A stretch of DNA of 60,181 nt from Nocardia alni (GCF_019038435.1 NZ_JAGPOX010000046.1:1-60181), one strand, 5' to 3'. Positions 9,245 through 17,613 are shown, counted from the stretch's first letter. Made by a program: numbers and translations. The notes: generated by a model not told the origin, from the sequence alone.

Positions 9245-10960
9245 GTGTTCGAGCAGCAAGCGGTGACGGCGTCTATCGCCGGGGATGAGCCCGCCGAGTT
9301 TCCACTCGGGAACTCGTCCCCGGCGGCGCCGGAACCCGAGCCGCGTTCCGCGTCGTGGCGCGACAGACCCAGTCGCACCGATTCCCTCACCGCTCAGCTC
9401 TCCACCGCCATCGGCGGCCCGGTCGGCGATCATGCGCTGATCGGGCGTGCGCGCTTCTGGACTCCGCTGCGGGTCATGCTCGCGTTCGGGGTGATATTTC
9501 TCGCGCTGAGCTGGTCGGGTAAGGCGGCATGCATCCAGCAGACCACCACCCCCGACGGCCAGGTGACCCTCGACTGGAACAACGGCCGCCAGTACGTGGC
9601 CATGTGCTACTCCGACACCGTTCCGCTGTACGGCGCCGAACATCTGGACGAGGGCGCGTTCCCGTACAAGAAGCACTGGACCGAGACCGGCGCCGACGGG
9701 CAGCCGCACACCCGATACATGGAATATCCGGTGCTGTCGGGGCTCTACCAGTACGCCGCGATGGAGGTCGGCGCGCTGTGGGACAACCTGCCGCTGCCCG
9801 GAGCGCTGCCGGTCGTGGTGTATTTCGATGTCGCCGCGGTCGGCCTGGCACTGGCCTGGCTGGTAACCATCTGGGCCTCCACACAATTGGCCGGGCGGCG
9901 GGTCTGGGATGCGGCGCTGGTGGCGTTGTCACCGCTGGTGCTGGTGCACGCGTTCACCAATTTCGACGCGCTGGCGACGGCATTGGCCGCCACCGGAATG
10001 CTCGCCTGGGCACGCAGACGCCCGGTGCTGGCCGGCGTGCTGCTCGGTCTGGGCGGGGCCGCGAAACTATATCCGCTGCTGCTGCTGGGCCCGATCGTGC
10101 TGCTGTGCCTGCGCATCGATGATCGGCAGCGACTACCCGGTCTGCGAGAGTCGTTGCGGCGGCGCAAGAACAGCATCGTCCCGGCGATGCGCGACTACCT
10201 TGCGGGAGCCCGGATCAGGCCGCTGCGGGCGGCCGGGGTGACGGTCGCGGCGGCGGCGCTCAGCTGGCTGCTGGTGAATTTGCCGATCGCGGCGCCGTTC
10301 ACCGCGGGCTGGTCGGAGTTCTTCCGGCTCAACACCCAACGCCAGGCCGATCCCGACTCGATCTACAACGTGATCACCTCGTTCACCGGATGGCCCGGCT
10401 TCGATGGCACGCTGACCTCGGATCAGACCCCGACGGTGCTGAACGTTGTCTCCCTGCTGTTGTTCGTCATCGCCTGTGTGGCAATCGGTTACATCGCGCT
10501 GACCGCGCCGCGGCGGCCGCGGGTGGCCCAGCTGGCGTTCCTGGTCGTGGCTGCGTTCCTGCTGACCAACAAGGTGTGGAGCCCGCAATACTCGCTGTGG
10601 CTGGTCCCGATCGCGGTGCTGGCCCTGCCGAACCGGCGAATCCTGTTGACGTGGATGACGATCGACGCGCTGGTCTGGTTCCCGCGCATGTACTACTACC
10701 TGGGAGTGGACCACAAGGGTGTGCCGGAGCAGTGGTTCACCGCCGCGGTACTGCTGCGGGATCTGGCCGTGATCGCCCTGTGCGCCTTGATCGTTCGTCA
10801 GATCTACCGACCCGCACAGGATCTGGTACGCCTCGACGGCGTCGACGATCCGGTCGGCGGAATCCTGGATCGCGCGCCGGATCCGCTACTGCCCTGGCTC
10901 CCGACGCCGCTGCGGCCATGGGAGCAGATGCCGTCGAACTCGGCCACCGCGGCGCGCTAG
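9245..10960 (+). CDS. polytopic GT87-type membrane glycosyltransferase (Rv0051-like)
   Basis: This is a 571-residue integral membrane protein with about ten hydrophobic segments after a Pro/Ser-rich N-terminal tail of about 65 residues. It resembles the polyprenyl-phosphomannose-dependent alpha-mannosyltransferase class (GT87) of mycolate actinobacteria, which act on the periplasmic side on lipoglycans. The sequence shows an extracytoplasmic loop with MEYPVLSGLYQY and a later NKVWSPQYSLWLVP segment, both typical of this group. It starts at a GTG 11 bp after ponA, so the two are probably cotranscribed. The next gene is a convergent paralogue sharing the EYPVLSGL and SPQYxLWLxP segments. The acceptor is unknown. 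Confidence 0.85.
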   Translation: MFEQQAVTASIAGDEPAEFPLGNSSPAAPEPEPRSASWRDRPSRTDSLTAQLSTAIGGPVGDHALIGRARFWTPLRVMLAFGVIFLALSWSGKAACIQQTTTPDGQVTLDWNNGRQYVAMCYSDTVPLYGAEHLDEGAFPYKKHWTETGADGQPHTRYMEYPVLSGLYQYAAMEVGALWDNLPLPGALPVVVYFDVAAVGLALAWLVTIWASTQLAGRRVWDAALVALSPLVLVHAFTNFDALATALAATGMLAWARRRPVLAGVLLGLGGAAKLYPLLLLGPIVLLCLRIDDRQRLPGLRESLRRRKNSIVPAMRDYLAGARIRPLRAAGVTVAAAALSWLLVNLPIAAPFTAGWSEFFRLNTQRQADPDSIYNVITSFTGWPGFDGTLTSDQTPTVLNVVSLLLFVIACVAIGYIALTAPRRPRVAQLAFLVVAAFLLTNKVWSPQYSLWLVPIAVLALPNRRILLTWMTIDALVWFPRMYYYLGVDHKGVPEQWFTAAVLLRDLAVIALCALIVRQIYRPAQDLVRLDGVDDPVGGILDRAPDPLLPWLPTPLRPWEQMPSNSATAAR

Positions 10961-10967
10961 CGGCCTG

Positions 10968-12434
10968 TCAGCCCGGCGTGGTCACCAGCTCGGCCGCGAC
11001 GGGCGCGAGTTCCTTCGGGGGAGCGGGCCGGCGGCGAACGCGGGGATTCGCGCGCAGGAATACGACGAAGAAGTACACCAGCAGCAGCGCGCGACCCCAG
11101 ACCCCGAATTCCACGACGTGCTGTTCGGCTCGGGCCGAATCGCCGGAGCCCAGGACGTGGTAATAGCGGAAGACCCCGATCCCGAGGGCGGCGTCGGCCA
11201 GCAGATACGCCGCCACCGCCGGCCACGGAACCTCCAGCAGCACCAGGAACGGGATCAACCACAGCGTGTACTGCGGTGAATCCACCTTGTGGAACAACAG
11301 AAATCCACACAGCATCGCGCCGCTCACACCCACCCATTCGAACAATCCACAGATCCGATAGCGCCGCCACCCGAGCCAGATCGCCAGGGCGAACGCGGCC
11401 AGCACCAGCACCGGCGAGGCCGTCGCCACAATCTCCCTGTACGAGTGCTCGCCGCCGGGACTCGCATCGAATATCGGCCGAAGACCCCAGTACCAGACCG
11501 AGTCGGAGGTGATATCGGCCTGGCGCCACTGCTGAAAAAGGATCGAGGCCCGCCATCCGTCGTATCCGGCCACGGCGAACGGGAGGTTGATGGCCAGCAC
11601 GGTCACCACGGCGGCGGCGGCCACCGCGAGCGCGCCCTCCGCGTCGTAGCGGCGGGTCAGGCGGGTGCAGCGGGCCAGGAGCCGGCCCTCGCGCGCTCCG
11701 GAGTCGGCCGCGGCGCCGATCCGGCCCACGGTGCGATGGCGCAGCGCGTCGAGCCCGTCACTGCCGCCGACCAGCACGTGAATCAGCAACGGCAGGACGA
11801 AGATTCCGGGATACACCTTGAGGGCACAGCCGATGCCGAGCAGCACCGCGGCCACCACCCCGCGGGTGCGCACGGAATACCGCGTCAGCGTGGTGACCAC
11901 GTAGACCGCCGCCACCGCCGTGCATACCACCGGCAGATCCCAGTTGTGGAAGCCGTAGAGCACCAGCGGCGGCCCGGCCGCCCACAGCAGCGCCGCCCTG
12001 CCCGACAGCCGCCCGAGCAGCCATGCTGTCGCCAATCCGAACGGCGCCAGCAGCAGCGCCGAACGCAGCAGGAACGTCGCGTCGTTGTGTGCGCCCATCG
12101 CGCCGAGCCACATCAGCAGCCCACTGAGCACCGGATATTCCACCGCTCCGCCGGTCAGCGTTCCGTCGGGCGTGATTCCGCCGGACAGGTAGGGGAACAC
12201 GTGCTCGTTGATATCGCGCCCCACCCACAGGTACTGGATATCGGAGTAGCAGACGCGCGAATCCTTGATGCGATCGAAAATGACGCTGCGGCCGTCGGAT
12301 TCGAAGGGCGCACCCGCGCATCGCGCCTTGTTCAGATAGGCGAGCACCAGCATCACCCCGCACACCAGCACCGCGACGGCGGCCGTCCGGTCCGAGCGCG
12401 CGAGACGCGACCTCGTTCCCCGACGGCTGGTCAT
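10968..12434 (-). CDS. polytopic GT87-type membrane glycosyltransferase, paralogue
   Basis: This is a protein of about 488 residues with about ten membrane segments and no long N-terminal tail. It shares with the convergent gene next door the segments VCYSDIQYL/MCYSDTVPL, EYPVLSGLL, HNWD and SPQYTLWLIP. It therefore looks like a diverged copy, placed where M. tuberculosis has Rv0052. The two genes converge with only 7 bp between stops. The ATG at 12434 is preferred; a GTG at 12443 is in frame and no strong Shine-Dalgarno decides between them. The role is inferred to be transfer of mannose or another sugar from a polyprenyl-phosphate donor outside the membrane. Confidence 0.8.
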   Translation of the reverse strand: MTSRRGTRSRLARSDRTAAVAVLVCGVMLVLAYLNKARCAGAPFESDGRSVIFDRIKDSRVCYSDIQYLWVGRDINEHVFPYLSGGITPDGTLTGGAVEYPVLSGLLMWLGAMGAHNDATFLLRSALLLAPFGLATAWLLGRLSGRAALLWAAGPPLVLYGFHNWDLPVVCTAVAAVYVVTTLTRYSVRTRGVVAAVLLGIGCALKVYPGIFVLPLLIHVLVGGSDGLDALRHRTVGRIGAAADSGAREGRLLARCTRLTRRYDAEGALAVAAAAVVTVLAINLPFAVAGYDGWRASILFQQWRQADITSDSVWYWGLRPIFDASPGGEHSYREIVATASPVLVLAAFALAIWLGWRRYRICGLFEWVGVSGAMLCGFLLFHKVDSPQYTLWLIPFLVLLEVPWPAVAAYLLADAALGIGVFRYYHVLGSGDSARAEQHVVEFGVWGRALLLVYFFVVFLRANPRVRRRPAPPKELAPVAAELVTTPG

Positions 12435-12442
12435 GGCATCCA

Positions 12443-12493
12443 CGATAGTGTCGGCCCGCGACGGAGAACGATAGTGCCGCCCGCGACGGAGAT
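12443..12493. repeat. tandem duplication upstream of rpsF
   Basis: A 26-bp unit (12443-12468) and a 25-bp copy (12469-12493) both read CGATAGTG, then C-rich sequence, then CCCGCGACGGAGA. They differ at a few positions, and a third partial unit begins with CGAT at 12494. The repeat sits between the divergent glycosyltransferase gene and rpsF and could hold protein-binding or promoter elements. Confidence 0.7.
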
Positions 12494-12550
12494 CGATTTC
12501 TCTGCCGAAGTGCTGGTCATGTAGCCTTGCCAGGTTGCTGACGCAACGAC

Positions 12551-12595
12551 CCTCCTGCCACGGACCGTCCGTGGCCGTACCTAGTCCACAGGAGG
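12551..12595 (+). promoter_or_regulatory. rpsF leader that can mask the ribosome-binding site
   Basis: The rpsF Shine-Dalgarno lies in CAGGAGG (12589-12595). An exactly complementary CCTCCTG lies at 12551-12557. Between them is a perfect 8-bp hairpin, GCCACGGA-CCG-TCCGTGGC (12557-12575), with a CCG loop. The structure could close the ribosome-binding site. S6:S18 complexes are known to bind structured rpsF leaders containing a CCG element in several bacteria, so autoregulation is a reasonable inference. Confidence 0.6.
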
Positions 12596-12607
12596 TGATG
12601 GGTTCCC

Positions 12608-12898
12608 GTGCGTCATTACGAAGTGATGGTTATTCTCGATCCGAGCCTGGACGAGCGAACTGTCGGTCCGAACCTGGACAATATGCTGGGCGTCGTCAAG
12701 ACCGACGGAGGCAAGGTCGACAAGGTCGACATCTGGGGCCGCCGCCGTCTGGCCTACGAAATCGCCAAGCACAGCGAAGGCATTTACGCCGTGGTCAACG
12801 TGACCGCCGAGCCCGCCACCGTGAGCGAGCTCGACCGCCAGCTGGGGCTCAACGAGTCGGTGCTGCGCACCAAGGTGCTGCGCAACGACAAGAAGTAG
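12608..12898 (+). CDS. rpsF: 30S ribosomal protein S6
   Basis: This encodes 96 residues from a GTG start (MRHYEVMVILDPSLDERTV), with a strong AGGAGGTG upstream at 12590-12597. S6 binds S18 and helps to assemble the central domain of the 30S subunit. The conserved RRRLAYEI motif (codons near residue 46) is intact, and the length is usual for actinobacteria. It is the first gene of the rpsF-ssb-rpsR-rplI operon, and its leader carries a Shine-Dalgarno-masking structure. Confidence 0.97.
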   Translation: MRHYEVMVILDPSLDERTVGPNLDNMLGVVKTDGGKVDKVDIWGRRRLAYEIAKHSEGIYAVVNVTAEPATVSELDRQLGLNESVLRTKVLRNDKK

Positions 12899-13000
12899 TT
12901 CCCTTCCCGCCCGCAGTACTCGTTTGCGTCGGTGCCTGTCTCTAGGCTCTAGCGCGAAACCCGCGAGTTATGCGGACTGCACCGGAGAGCTGGAGGAACC

Positions 13001-13558
13001 ATGGCAGCAGGCGACACGGTCATCACCGTCATCGGCAATTTGACGGCGGACCCCGAGCTTCGATTCACGCCCGCGGGCGCGGCGGTGGCGAATTTCACCG
13101 TCGCATCCACCCCCCGCGTGTTCGACCGTAATACCAACGAGTGGAAAGACGGCGAGGCGCTGTTTCTGCGCTGCAACATCTGGCGAGAGGCCGCGGAGAA
13201 CGTCGCCGAGAGCCTCACCAGGGGTTCCCGTGTGATCGTGAGCGGACGGCTCAAGCAGCGGTCCTTCGAGACCCGCGAGGGTGAGAAGCGCACGGTCGTC
13301 GAGCTCGAGGTCGACGAGGTCGGTCCCTCGCTGAAATATGCCACCGCCAAGGTCAACAAGACCACCCGTGGTGGTGGCGGTGGCGGCAACTTCGGTGGTG
13401 GCGGCAACTCCGGTGGCGGCGGTGGTGGTGGGGGCTTCGGCGGCTCCAACAGCGGTAATCGCGGCGGCCAGAGCGCCGGCGGCGACGACCCTTGGGGCAG
13501 CGCCCCCGCGGCCGGCTCCTTCGGAGGCGGCCCTATGGACGACGAACCGCCGTTCTAG
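13001..13558 (+). CDS. ssb: single-stranded DNA-binding protein
   Basis: This is a 185-residue protein with an N-terminal OB fold (about 1-115: ITVIGNLTADPELRFTPAG and SRVIVSGRLKQRSFETREG). A flexible Gly/Asn-rich linker follows (about 120-165), then an acidic tip DDEPPF that recruits partner proteins. It protects ssDNA and recruits replication and repair enzymes. The linker is encoded by GGT/GGC repeats. It sits between rpsF and rpsR, as in other actinobacteria, with GGAGGA just upstream of the ATG. Confidence 0.97.
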   Translation: MAAGDTVITVIGNLTADPELRFTPAGAAVANFTVASTPRVFDRNTNEWKDGEALFLRCNIWREAAENVAESLTRGSRVIVSGRLKQRSFETREGEKRTVVELEVDEVGPSLKYATAKVNKTTRGGGGGGNFGGGGNSGGGGGGGGFGGSNSGNRGGQSAGGDDPWGSAPAAGSFGGGPMDDEPPF

Positions 13559-13617
13559 AACGGCGTACACATACCGGGCCACCCGCGTGGCTCCCAGGCA
13601 TTACGGAGAACAAGACC

Positions 13618-13887
13618 ATGGCCAAAGCACCGGCACGCGAAAAGGTGCTGAAGAAGAAGGCCTGTGCCTTCTGCAAGGAGCACAAGGCCGCTGCGAAGGA
13701 CGGCAAGAAGGTCGCCGCCATCGACTACAAGGACACGACGCTGCTGCGTAAGTACGTGAGCGACCGCGGCAAGATCCGCGCCCGCCGCGTCACCGGCAAC
13801 TGCGTGCAGCACCAGCGCGACATCGCCATCGCGGTGAAGAACTCGCGCGAGGTGGCGCTGCTGCCGTACGTGTCCACGGCTCGCTGA
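13618..13887 (+). CDS. rpsR: 30S ribosomal protein S18, zinc-type (C+)
   Basis: This encodes 89 residues starting at the ATG at 13618 (MAKAPAREKVLKKKACAFCK), with GGAG upstream. S18 partners S6 in the 30S platform. The cysteines CAFC and the later CVQH form the C+ zinc-type motif, in contrast to zinc-free S18 copies that zinc-starved actinobacteria switch to. The core IDYKDTTLLRKYVSDRGKI and the RRVTGNC loop are standard. No second rpsR is in this window. Confidence 0.97.
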   Translation: MAKAPAREKVLKKKACAFCKEHKAAAKDGKKVAAIDYKDTTLLRKYVSDRGKIRARRVTGNCVQHQRDIAIAVKNSREVALLPYVSTAR

Positions 13888-13903
13888 GAACGGGAGGCAC
13901 ACA

Positions 13904-14359
13904 ATGAAGCTGATTCTGACTGCTGATGTCGACAATCTCGGCGCTCCCGGCGACACCGTCGAGGTCAAGGACGGTTACGGCCGTAACTTCCTGCTCCCGC
14001 GCGGGCTGGCGATCGTTGCCACCCGTGGCGCGGAGAAGCAGGTCTCGGGCATCCGCCGGGCGCAGGACGCCCGCAAGGTGCGCGACCTGGACCACGCCAA
14101 CGAGCTGAAGCAGGCCATCGAAAACCTGACCGGGGTCTCGCTGTCGGTCAAGACCGCGGGCACCGGCAAGCTGTTCGGCTCGGTCACCACGGCCGACGTC
14201 GCGTCCGCCATCAAGGCGGCCGGTGGTCCGGTGGTGGACAAGCGCAGCATCGAGCTGCCCAAGGCTCACATCAAGAGCACCGGCAAGCACGGCGTGCAGG
14301 TGCACCTGCACCCCGATGTGTCGGCCAAGTTCGACCTTCAGGTCAACGGCGCGGAGTGA
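13904..14359 (+). CDS. rplI: 50S ribosomal protein L9
   Basis: This is a 151-residue protein with the usual two domains. The N-terminal 23S-binding lobe includes GAPGDTVEVKDGYGRNFLLP, followed by a long connecting helix (about 45-80) and a C-terminal lobe (about 85-150). Starting 16 bp after rpsR and preceded by GGGAGG, it closes the operon. A strong terminator follows within 25 bp. Confidence 0.97.
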   Translation: MKLILTADVDNLGAPGDTVEVKDGYGRNFLLPRGLAIVATRGAEKQVSGIRRAQDARKVRDLDHANELKQAIENLTGVSLSVKTAGTGKLFGSVTTADVASAIKAAGGPVVDKRSIELPKAHIKSTGKHGVQVHLHPDVSAKFDLQVNGAE

Positions 14360-14381
14360 TCCACGCGCAGAACGTATAGCG

Positions 14382-14423
14382 TTCGAAGGCCACCCTCGCA
14401 CTCGAGCGGGGGTGGCCTTCGAA
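14382..14423 (+). terminator. terminator of the rpsF-ssb-rpsR-rplI operon
   Basis: Perfect 14-bp arms, TTCGAAGGCCACCC (14382-14395) and its complement (14410-14423), enclose a 14-nt loop, 22 bp after the rplI stop. Flanking bases (GCG/TGC) extend the stem weakly. Confidence 0.85.
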
Positions 14424-14429
14424 TGCGCT

Positions 14430-15076
14430 GTGCTGCGTGTTCATCGTGGTTAGCTGATAATTCGCCAAATTATGTGACATGTGCATGAATCCACGCTCGG
14501 TGATCGCACCGGCTCGACCTCGTGTTATTCGGGATTGTGTGGGGATAACTCGACATGCCGACCGGTCGAAATGTGACCGGAGCCACAAGCGTAGAGAGTG
14601 CCGTTAACCCAACACGCCCGACTGTTCATCTCGAAAGACACGCCGAGGCTTTAATAATCCACAGAAGCGGATCCGCAAAAGTGTCGTTCTACCTTGCAAA
14701 AAAAGTGAGGTCGAGCACGTTTTCCCCAAGTAATCCACAGGGGCTGCACAACAGCAGGTGAACTATCCCCAGTTTATCCACAGAGGTGTGCACAGCGCGG
14801 TTTGGTACTCCCCAACCCGGTCCCATAGGTTCTTTCCGAGGTCGTGATCCCGTACCCGGTTCGTCCCGATTTCCCGAGTCTTGCAGTATGCACCATCGGT
14901 TTGCTCCACCGCCGCAGCGATGCTGACGATCATCGCGGCGGCGACACGCCGAATCGGTGCGGCAACACGCTGTGCGGAGGGGAAACGTGTCGGTGCCCCG
15001 GCGTAGAAACGGTCTTGCTCAGGTATAGACCGATAGGGTTCGAACCGGGTGTGATGAGAGAGGACGGTCGGGTCTC
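14430..15076 (+). promoter_or_regulatory. AT-richer dnaB upstream region with a cluster of DnaA-box-like sites
   Basis: No gene was recognised in these 650 bp. One 9-mer is a perfect DnaA box, TTATCCACA (14774-14782). Four more differ by one or two bases: TAATCCACA at 14655-14663 and 14731-14739, CTATCCCCA at 14763-14771, and the reverse-strand TTATCCCCA at 14540-14548. The part from 14440 to 14800 has visibly lower GC than its surroundings. The sites lie upstream of the replicative helicase gene and could place dnaB under DnaA control. Confidence 0.65.
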
Positions 15077-16456
15077 GTGGCAGTCGTCGATGATCGCGGA
15101 CACTCGGAATACCCCGACTCACCAGGGGAGGATTTCGGCCGCCAGCCGCCGCACGACATGGCGGCCGAGCAGTCGGTGCTGGGCGGCATGCTGCTCAGCA
15201 AGGACGCCATCGCCGACGTCGTCGAGGTCATCCGCCCCGGTGATTTCTACCGTCCGGCCCACCAGGCCGTCTACGACGCCATTCTCGACCTCTACGGTCG
15301 CGGCGAGCCCGCCGACCCGGTGACGGTCTCGGCCACCCTCGACAGGCGCGGCGAACTCAAGCGCATCGGCGGCCCCCCGTATCTGGTCACCCTGACCCAA
15401 ACGGTCCCCACCGCCGCCAACGCCTCCTACTACGCGGAAATCGTCGCGGAGAAGGCGATCCTGCGCCGTCTGGTCGAGGCAGGCACCCGCATCGTCCAAT
15501 TCGGCTACGCCGGCGCCGACGGCCAGGACGTCGCCGAGGTCGTCGACCGCGCCCAAGCCGAGATCTACGAGGTCACCGAGCGCCGCTCCTCCGAAGACTT
15601 CCTCCCCCTGGAGGAACTCCTGCAACCCACGATGGACGAGATCGACTCCATCGCCAGCCGAGGCGGCATCTCCCTCGGCGTCCCCACCGGCTTCACCGAA
15701 CTGGACGAGGTGACAAACGGCCTGCACCCCGGCCAGATGATCATCGTCGCCGCCCGCCCCGGCGTCGGCAAGTCGACCCTGGGTCTGGATTTCATGCGCA
15801 GCGCGTCGGTGAAACATGGATTGGCCAGCGTTATCTTCTCGCTGGAAATGAGTAAGACCGAGATTGTGATGCGTCTGCTGTCGGCAGAGGCGCGGATCAA
15901 GCTCGGCGATATGCGGTCAGGACGTATGAGTGATGACGACTGGACCAAGTTGGCGCGGCGGATGAGTGAGATCAGTGAGGCGCCGTTGTTCGTCGACGAT
16001 TCGCCGAACCTCACCATGATGGAGATTCGCGCCAAGGCTCGCCGTCTCAAGCAGCGCCATGATCTGCGCCTGGTAGTAGTCGACTATCTCCAGCTGATGA
16101 GCTCTGGAAAAAAGGTTGAATCGCGACAGCAGGAAGTCTCAGAATTCTCCCGAAGCCTAAAACTTTTGGCCAAGGAATTGGAAGTTCCGGTTGTTGCAAT
16201 CAGTCAGCTCAACCGCGGCCCGGAACAGCGAACGGATAAGCGTCCTATGGTATCTGACCTGCGCGAATCTGGATCTTTGGAGCAAGATGCGGATATGGTA
16301 ATTTTGCTTCATCGGCCCGATGCATTCGAACGGGACGATCCGCGCGGCGGCGAGGCGGACCTCATTCTCGGAAAGCATCGAAATGGCCCTACTGCGACGA
16401 TTACCGTCGCACACCAGCTGCACCTCAGTCGATTTGTCGATATGGCCCGGGGCTGA
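15077..16456 (+). CDS. dnaB: replicative DNA helicase DnaB, intein-free
   Basis: This is a 459-residue hexameric helicase that unwinds DNA at the fork. The N-terminal collar domain starts at PHDMAAEQSVLGGMLLSKDA. The RecA-type motor has Walker A in ARPGVGKSTLGLDF, then FSLEMSKTEIVMRLLSAEA, DYLQLM for Walker B and SQLNRG. There is no intein in either site used in mycobacterial dnaB. The GTG at 15077 is the likely start. Codon use changes sharply within the gene: up to about 15800 nearly every third position is G or C, whereas from there to the end AT-ending codons such as AGT, GTT, GAA, AAA and TTG are frequent. Confidence 0.97.
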   Translation: MAVVDDRGHSEYPDSPGEDFGRQPPHDMAAEQSVLGGMLLSKDAIADVVEVIRPGDFYRPAHQAVYDAILDLYGRGEPADPVTVSATLDRRGELKRIGGPPYLVTLTQTVPTAANASYYAEIVAEKAILRRLVEAGTRIVQFGYAGADGQDVAEVVDRAQAEIYEVTERRSSEDFLPLEELLQPTMDEIDSIASRGGISLGVPTGFTELDEVTNGLHPGQMIIVAARPGVGKSTLGLDFMRSASVKHGLASVIFSLEMSKTEIVMRLLSAEARIKLGDMRSGRMSDDDWTKLARRMSEISEAPLFVDDSPNLTMMEIRAKARRLKQRHDLRLVVVDYLQLMSSGKKVESRQQEVSEFSRSLKLLAKELEVPVVAISQLNRGPEQRTDKRPMVSDLRESGSLEQDADMVILLHRPDAFERDDPRGGEADLILGKHRNGPTATITVAHQLHLSRFVDMARG

Positions 16457-16485
16457 GCTGTTCATATCGGGTCTCAGAACTCGTG

Positions 16486-16956
16486 TCAGCGGGGATGGGG
16501 GGCGAGTTCGAGGGCGGTTAGCCAGCGGTCGAGCGTAGCGACTGCGTCCTCGTCGACCGCCTCCCTGATCCAGGCCTGCGCCCGTTCCCAGGCCGGCTCG
16601 GCGTCCGTCAGCGCCTGACGGCCGGCGTCGGTCACTACGACACGGGTCGTTCGGCCGGTCGCCGACGTCTCTGCGATACGGACGTAGCCGAGTTGGGCGA
16701 GCAGATCGAGGTTCCGGCTGATCGTGGAGCGCTCGATGCCGAGCCAGCCGGCGATCTCCGACGGGCGAACGGGCTCGCCGGAGACGGCCATTTCGGAGAG
16801 CACTTCGAGTTGCGGCGGGGTGAGCCCCGACTCCCGCAGCTCCGCCTCGAAGCGCCGCGAGACCAGCCGATGCAGCCGCGCGATGCGCCTGCCGAGACAC
16901 CGGTCCGCCATCCACAGAGCCTGCCGTCGCGACCCTTCCGGCCCTTGGTGTTGCAT
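16486..16956 (-). CDS. MarR-family transcriptional regulator
   Basis: This is a 156-residue protein. The ATG at 16956 (MQHQGPEGSRRQ) is chosen because AGGAGG lies 5 bases upstream. The winged helix spans about residues 45-110: LTPPQLEVLSEMAVSGEPV, then IAGWLGIERSTISRNLDLLA as recognition helix and a wing ending in RTTRVVVTD. Helices at both ends would dimerise. It is divergent from a carbonic anhydrase gene across 66 bp, so that gene is its most probable target along with itself. The stop lies 29 bp from the end of dnaB, tail to tail. The ligand is unknown. Confidence 0.9.
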   Translation of the reverse strand: MQHQGPEGSRRQALWMADRCLGRRIARLHRLVSRRFEAELRESGLTPPQLEVLSEMAVSGEPVRPSEIAGWLGIERSTISRNLDLLAQLGYVRIAETSATGRTTRVVVTDAGRQALTDAEPAWERAQAWIREAVDEDAVATLDRWLTALELAPHPR

Positions 16957-17022
16957 ATACACCTCCTCGTGATTAGTGTAGCCGACGAGATCAATGTTGT
17001 AGATACACCACATGGAGGAATC

Positions 17023-17559
17023 GTGTCCGACCTCAACGAATTCTTGAAGCGCAACCAGGCTTTCGCGGCAAATATCGACCTCGCTCGGTTGGCGATGCCC
17101 ACATCGATGCCTGAGCGGCTCCCGCTGGTGCTGACCTGCGCCGATCCGCGAGTCGAGCCCGCGGGTTTCCTCGGGATCGGAACTGGGGACGCGGGGGTGC
17201 TGCGGAACACGGGCGGACGGGTGGACGGTCGCGTGATCGAGGACATCGCATATCTGGCGGTGCGGCTCGGAGTCAGGATGGACGTCGCGATCGTGCATCA
17301 CACGCAGTGCGGTACCGGTCTGCTCGCCGACCCGGCGTTCCGCCGCTCGTTCGCCGCTCGCACCGGAGGCGACGACACCGTACTCGCCGAGCGCGCGGTC
17401 ACGGACCCCGCCGCGACCGTGCGGCGCGATGTCGAGAAGCTCCTCGCCGACCCGCTGATGACCAGCGAGATTCTCGCGTCGGTGTCGGGGCACGTGCTCC
17501 GGTTGGAGACCGGGCTCGTCGAGACCGTCGTCGAATCCGTCATGCCGGCCAACCGATAG
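17023..17559 (+). CDS. beta-class carbonic anhydrase
   Basis: This encodes 178 residues from a GTG at 17023, with GGAGGA just upstream. The enzyme interconverts CO2 and bicarbonate. Zinc ligands are visible as C39 (in LTCADPRVEP), H93 and C96 (in VHHTQCGTG), and the Asp/Arg dyad is D41/R43, so an active site is present. The protein is short and belongs to the compact beta-CA subgroup. It is divergent from a MarR gene; the intergenic region holds both promoters and presumably the operator, though I could not pick a convincing dyad. Confidence 0.9.
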   Translation: MSDLNEFLKRNQAFAANIDLARLAMPTSMPERLPLVLTCADPRVEPAGFLGIGTGDAGVLRNTGGRVDGRVIEDIAYLAVRLGVRMDVAIVHHTQCGTGLLADPAFRRSFAARTGGDDTVLAERAVTDPAATVRRDVEKLLADPLMTSEILASVSGHVLRLETGLVETVVESVMPANR

Positions 17560-17613
17560 CCGGGCGCGGTAGCCGGGCGGAAGGCGAGCGACCGGGAGGC
17601 GAGCGCCGCACTG

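Noticed and set aside
14555..14761. 68-residue plus-strand frame ahead of dnaB
   Set aside because: No ribosome-binding site or family motif, and it overlaps the AT-rich region with DnaA-box-like sites.
15740..15830. Possible intein in dnaB at the Walker A site
   Set aside because: The helicase sequence is continuous through GVGKST and SQLNRG with normal length.
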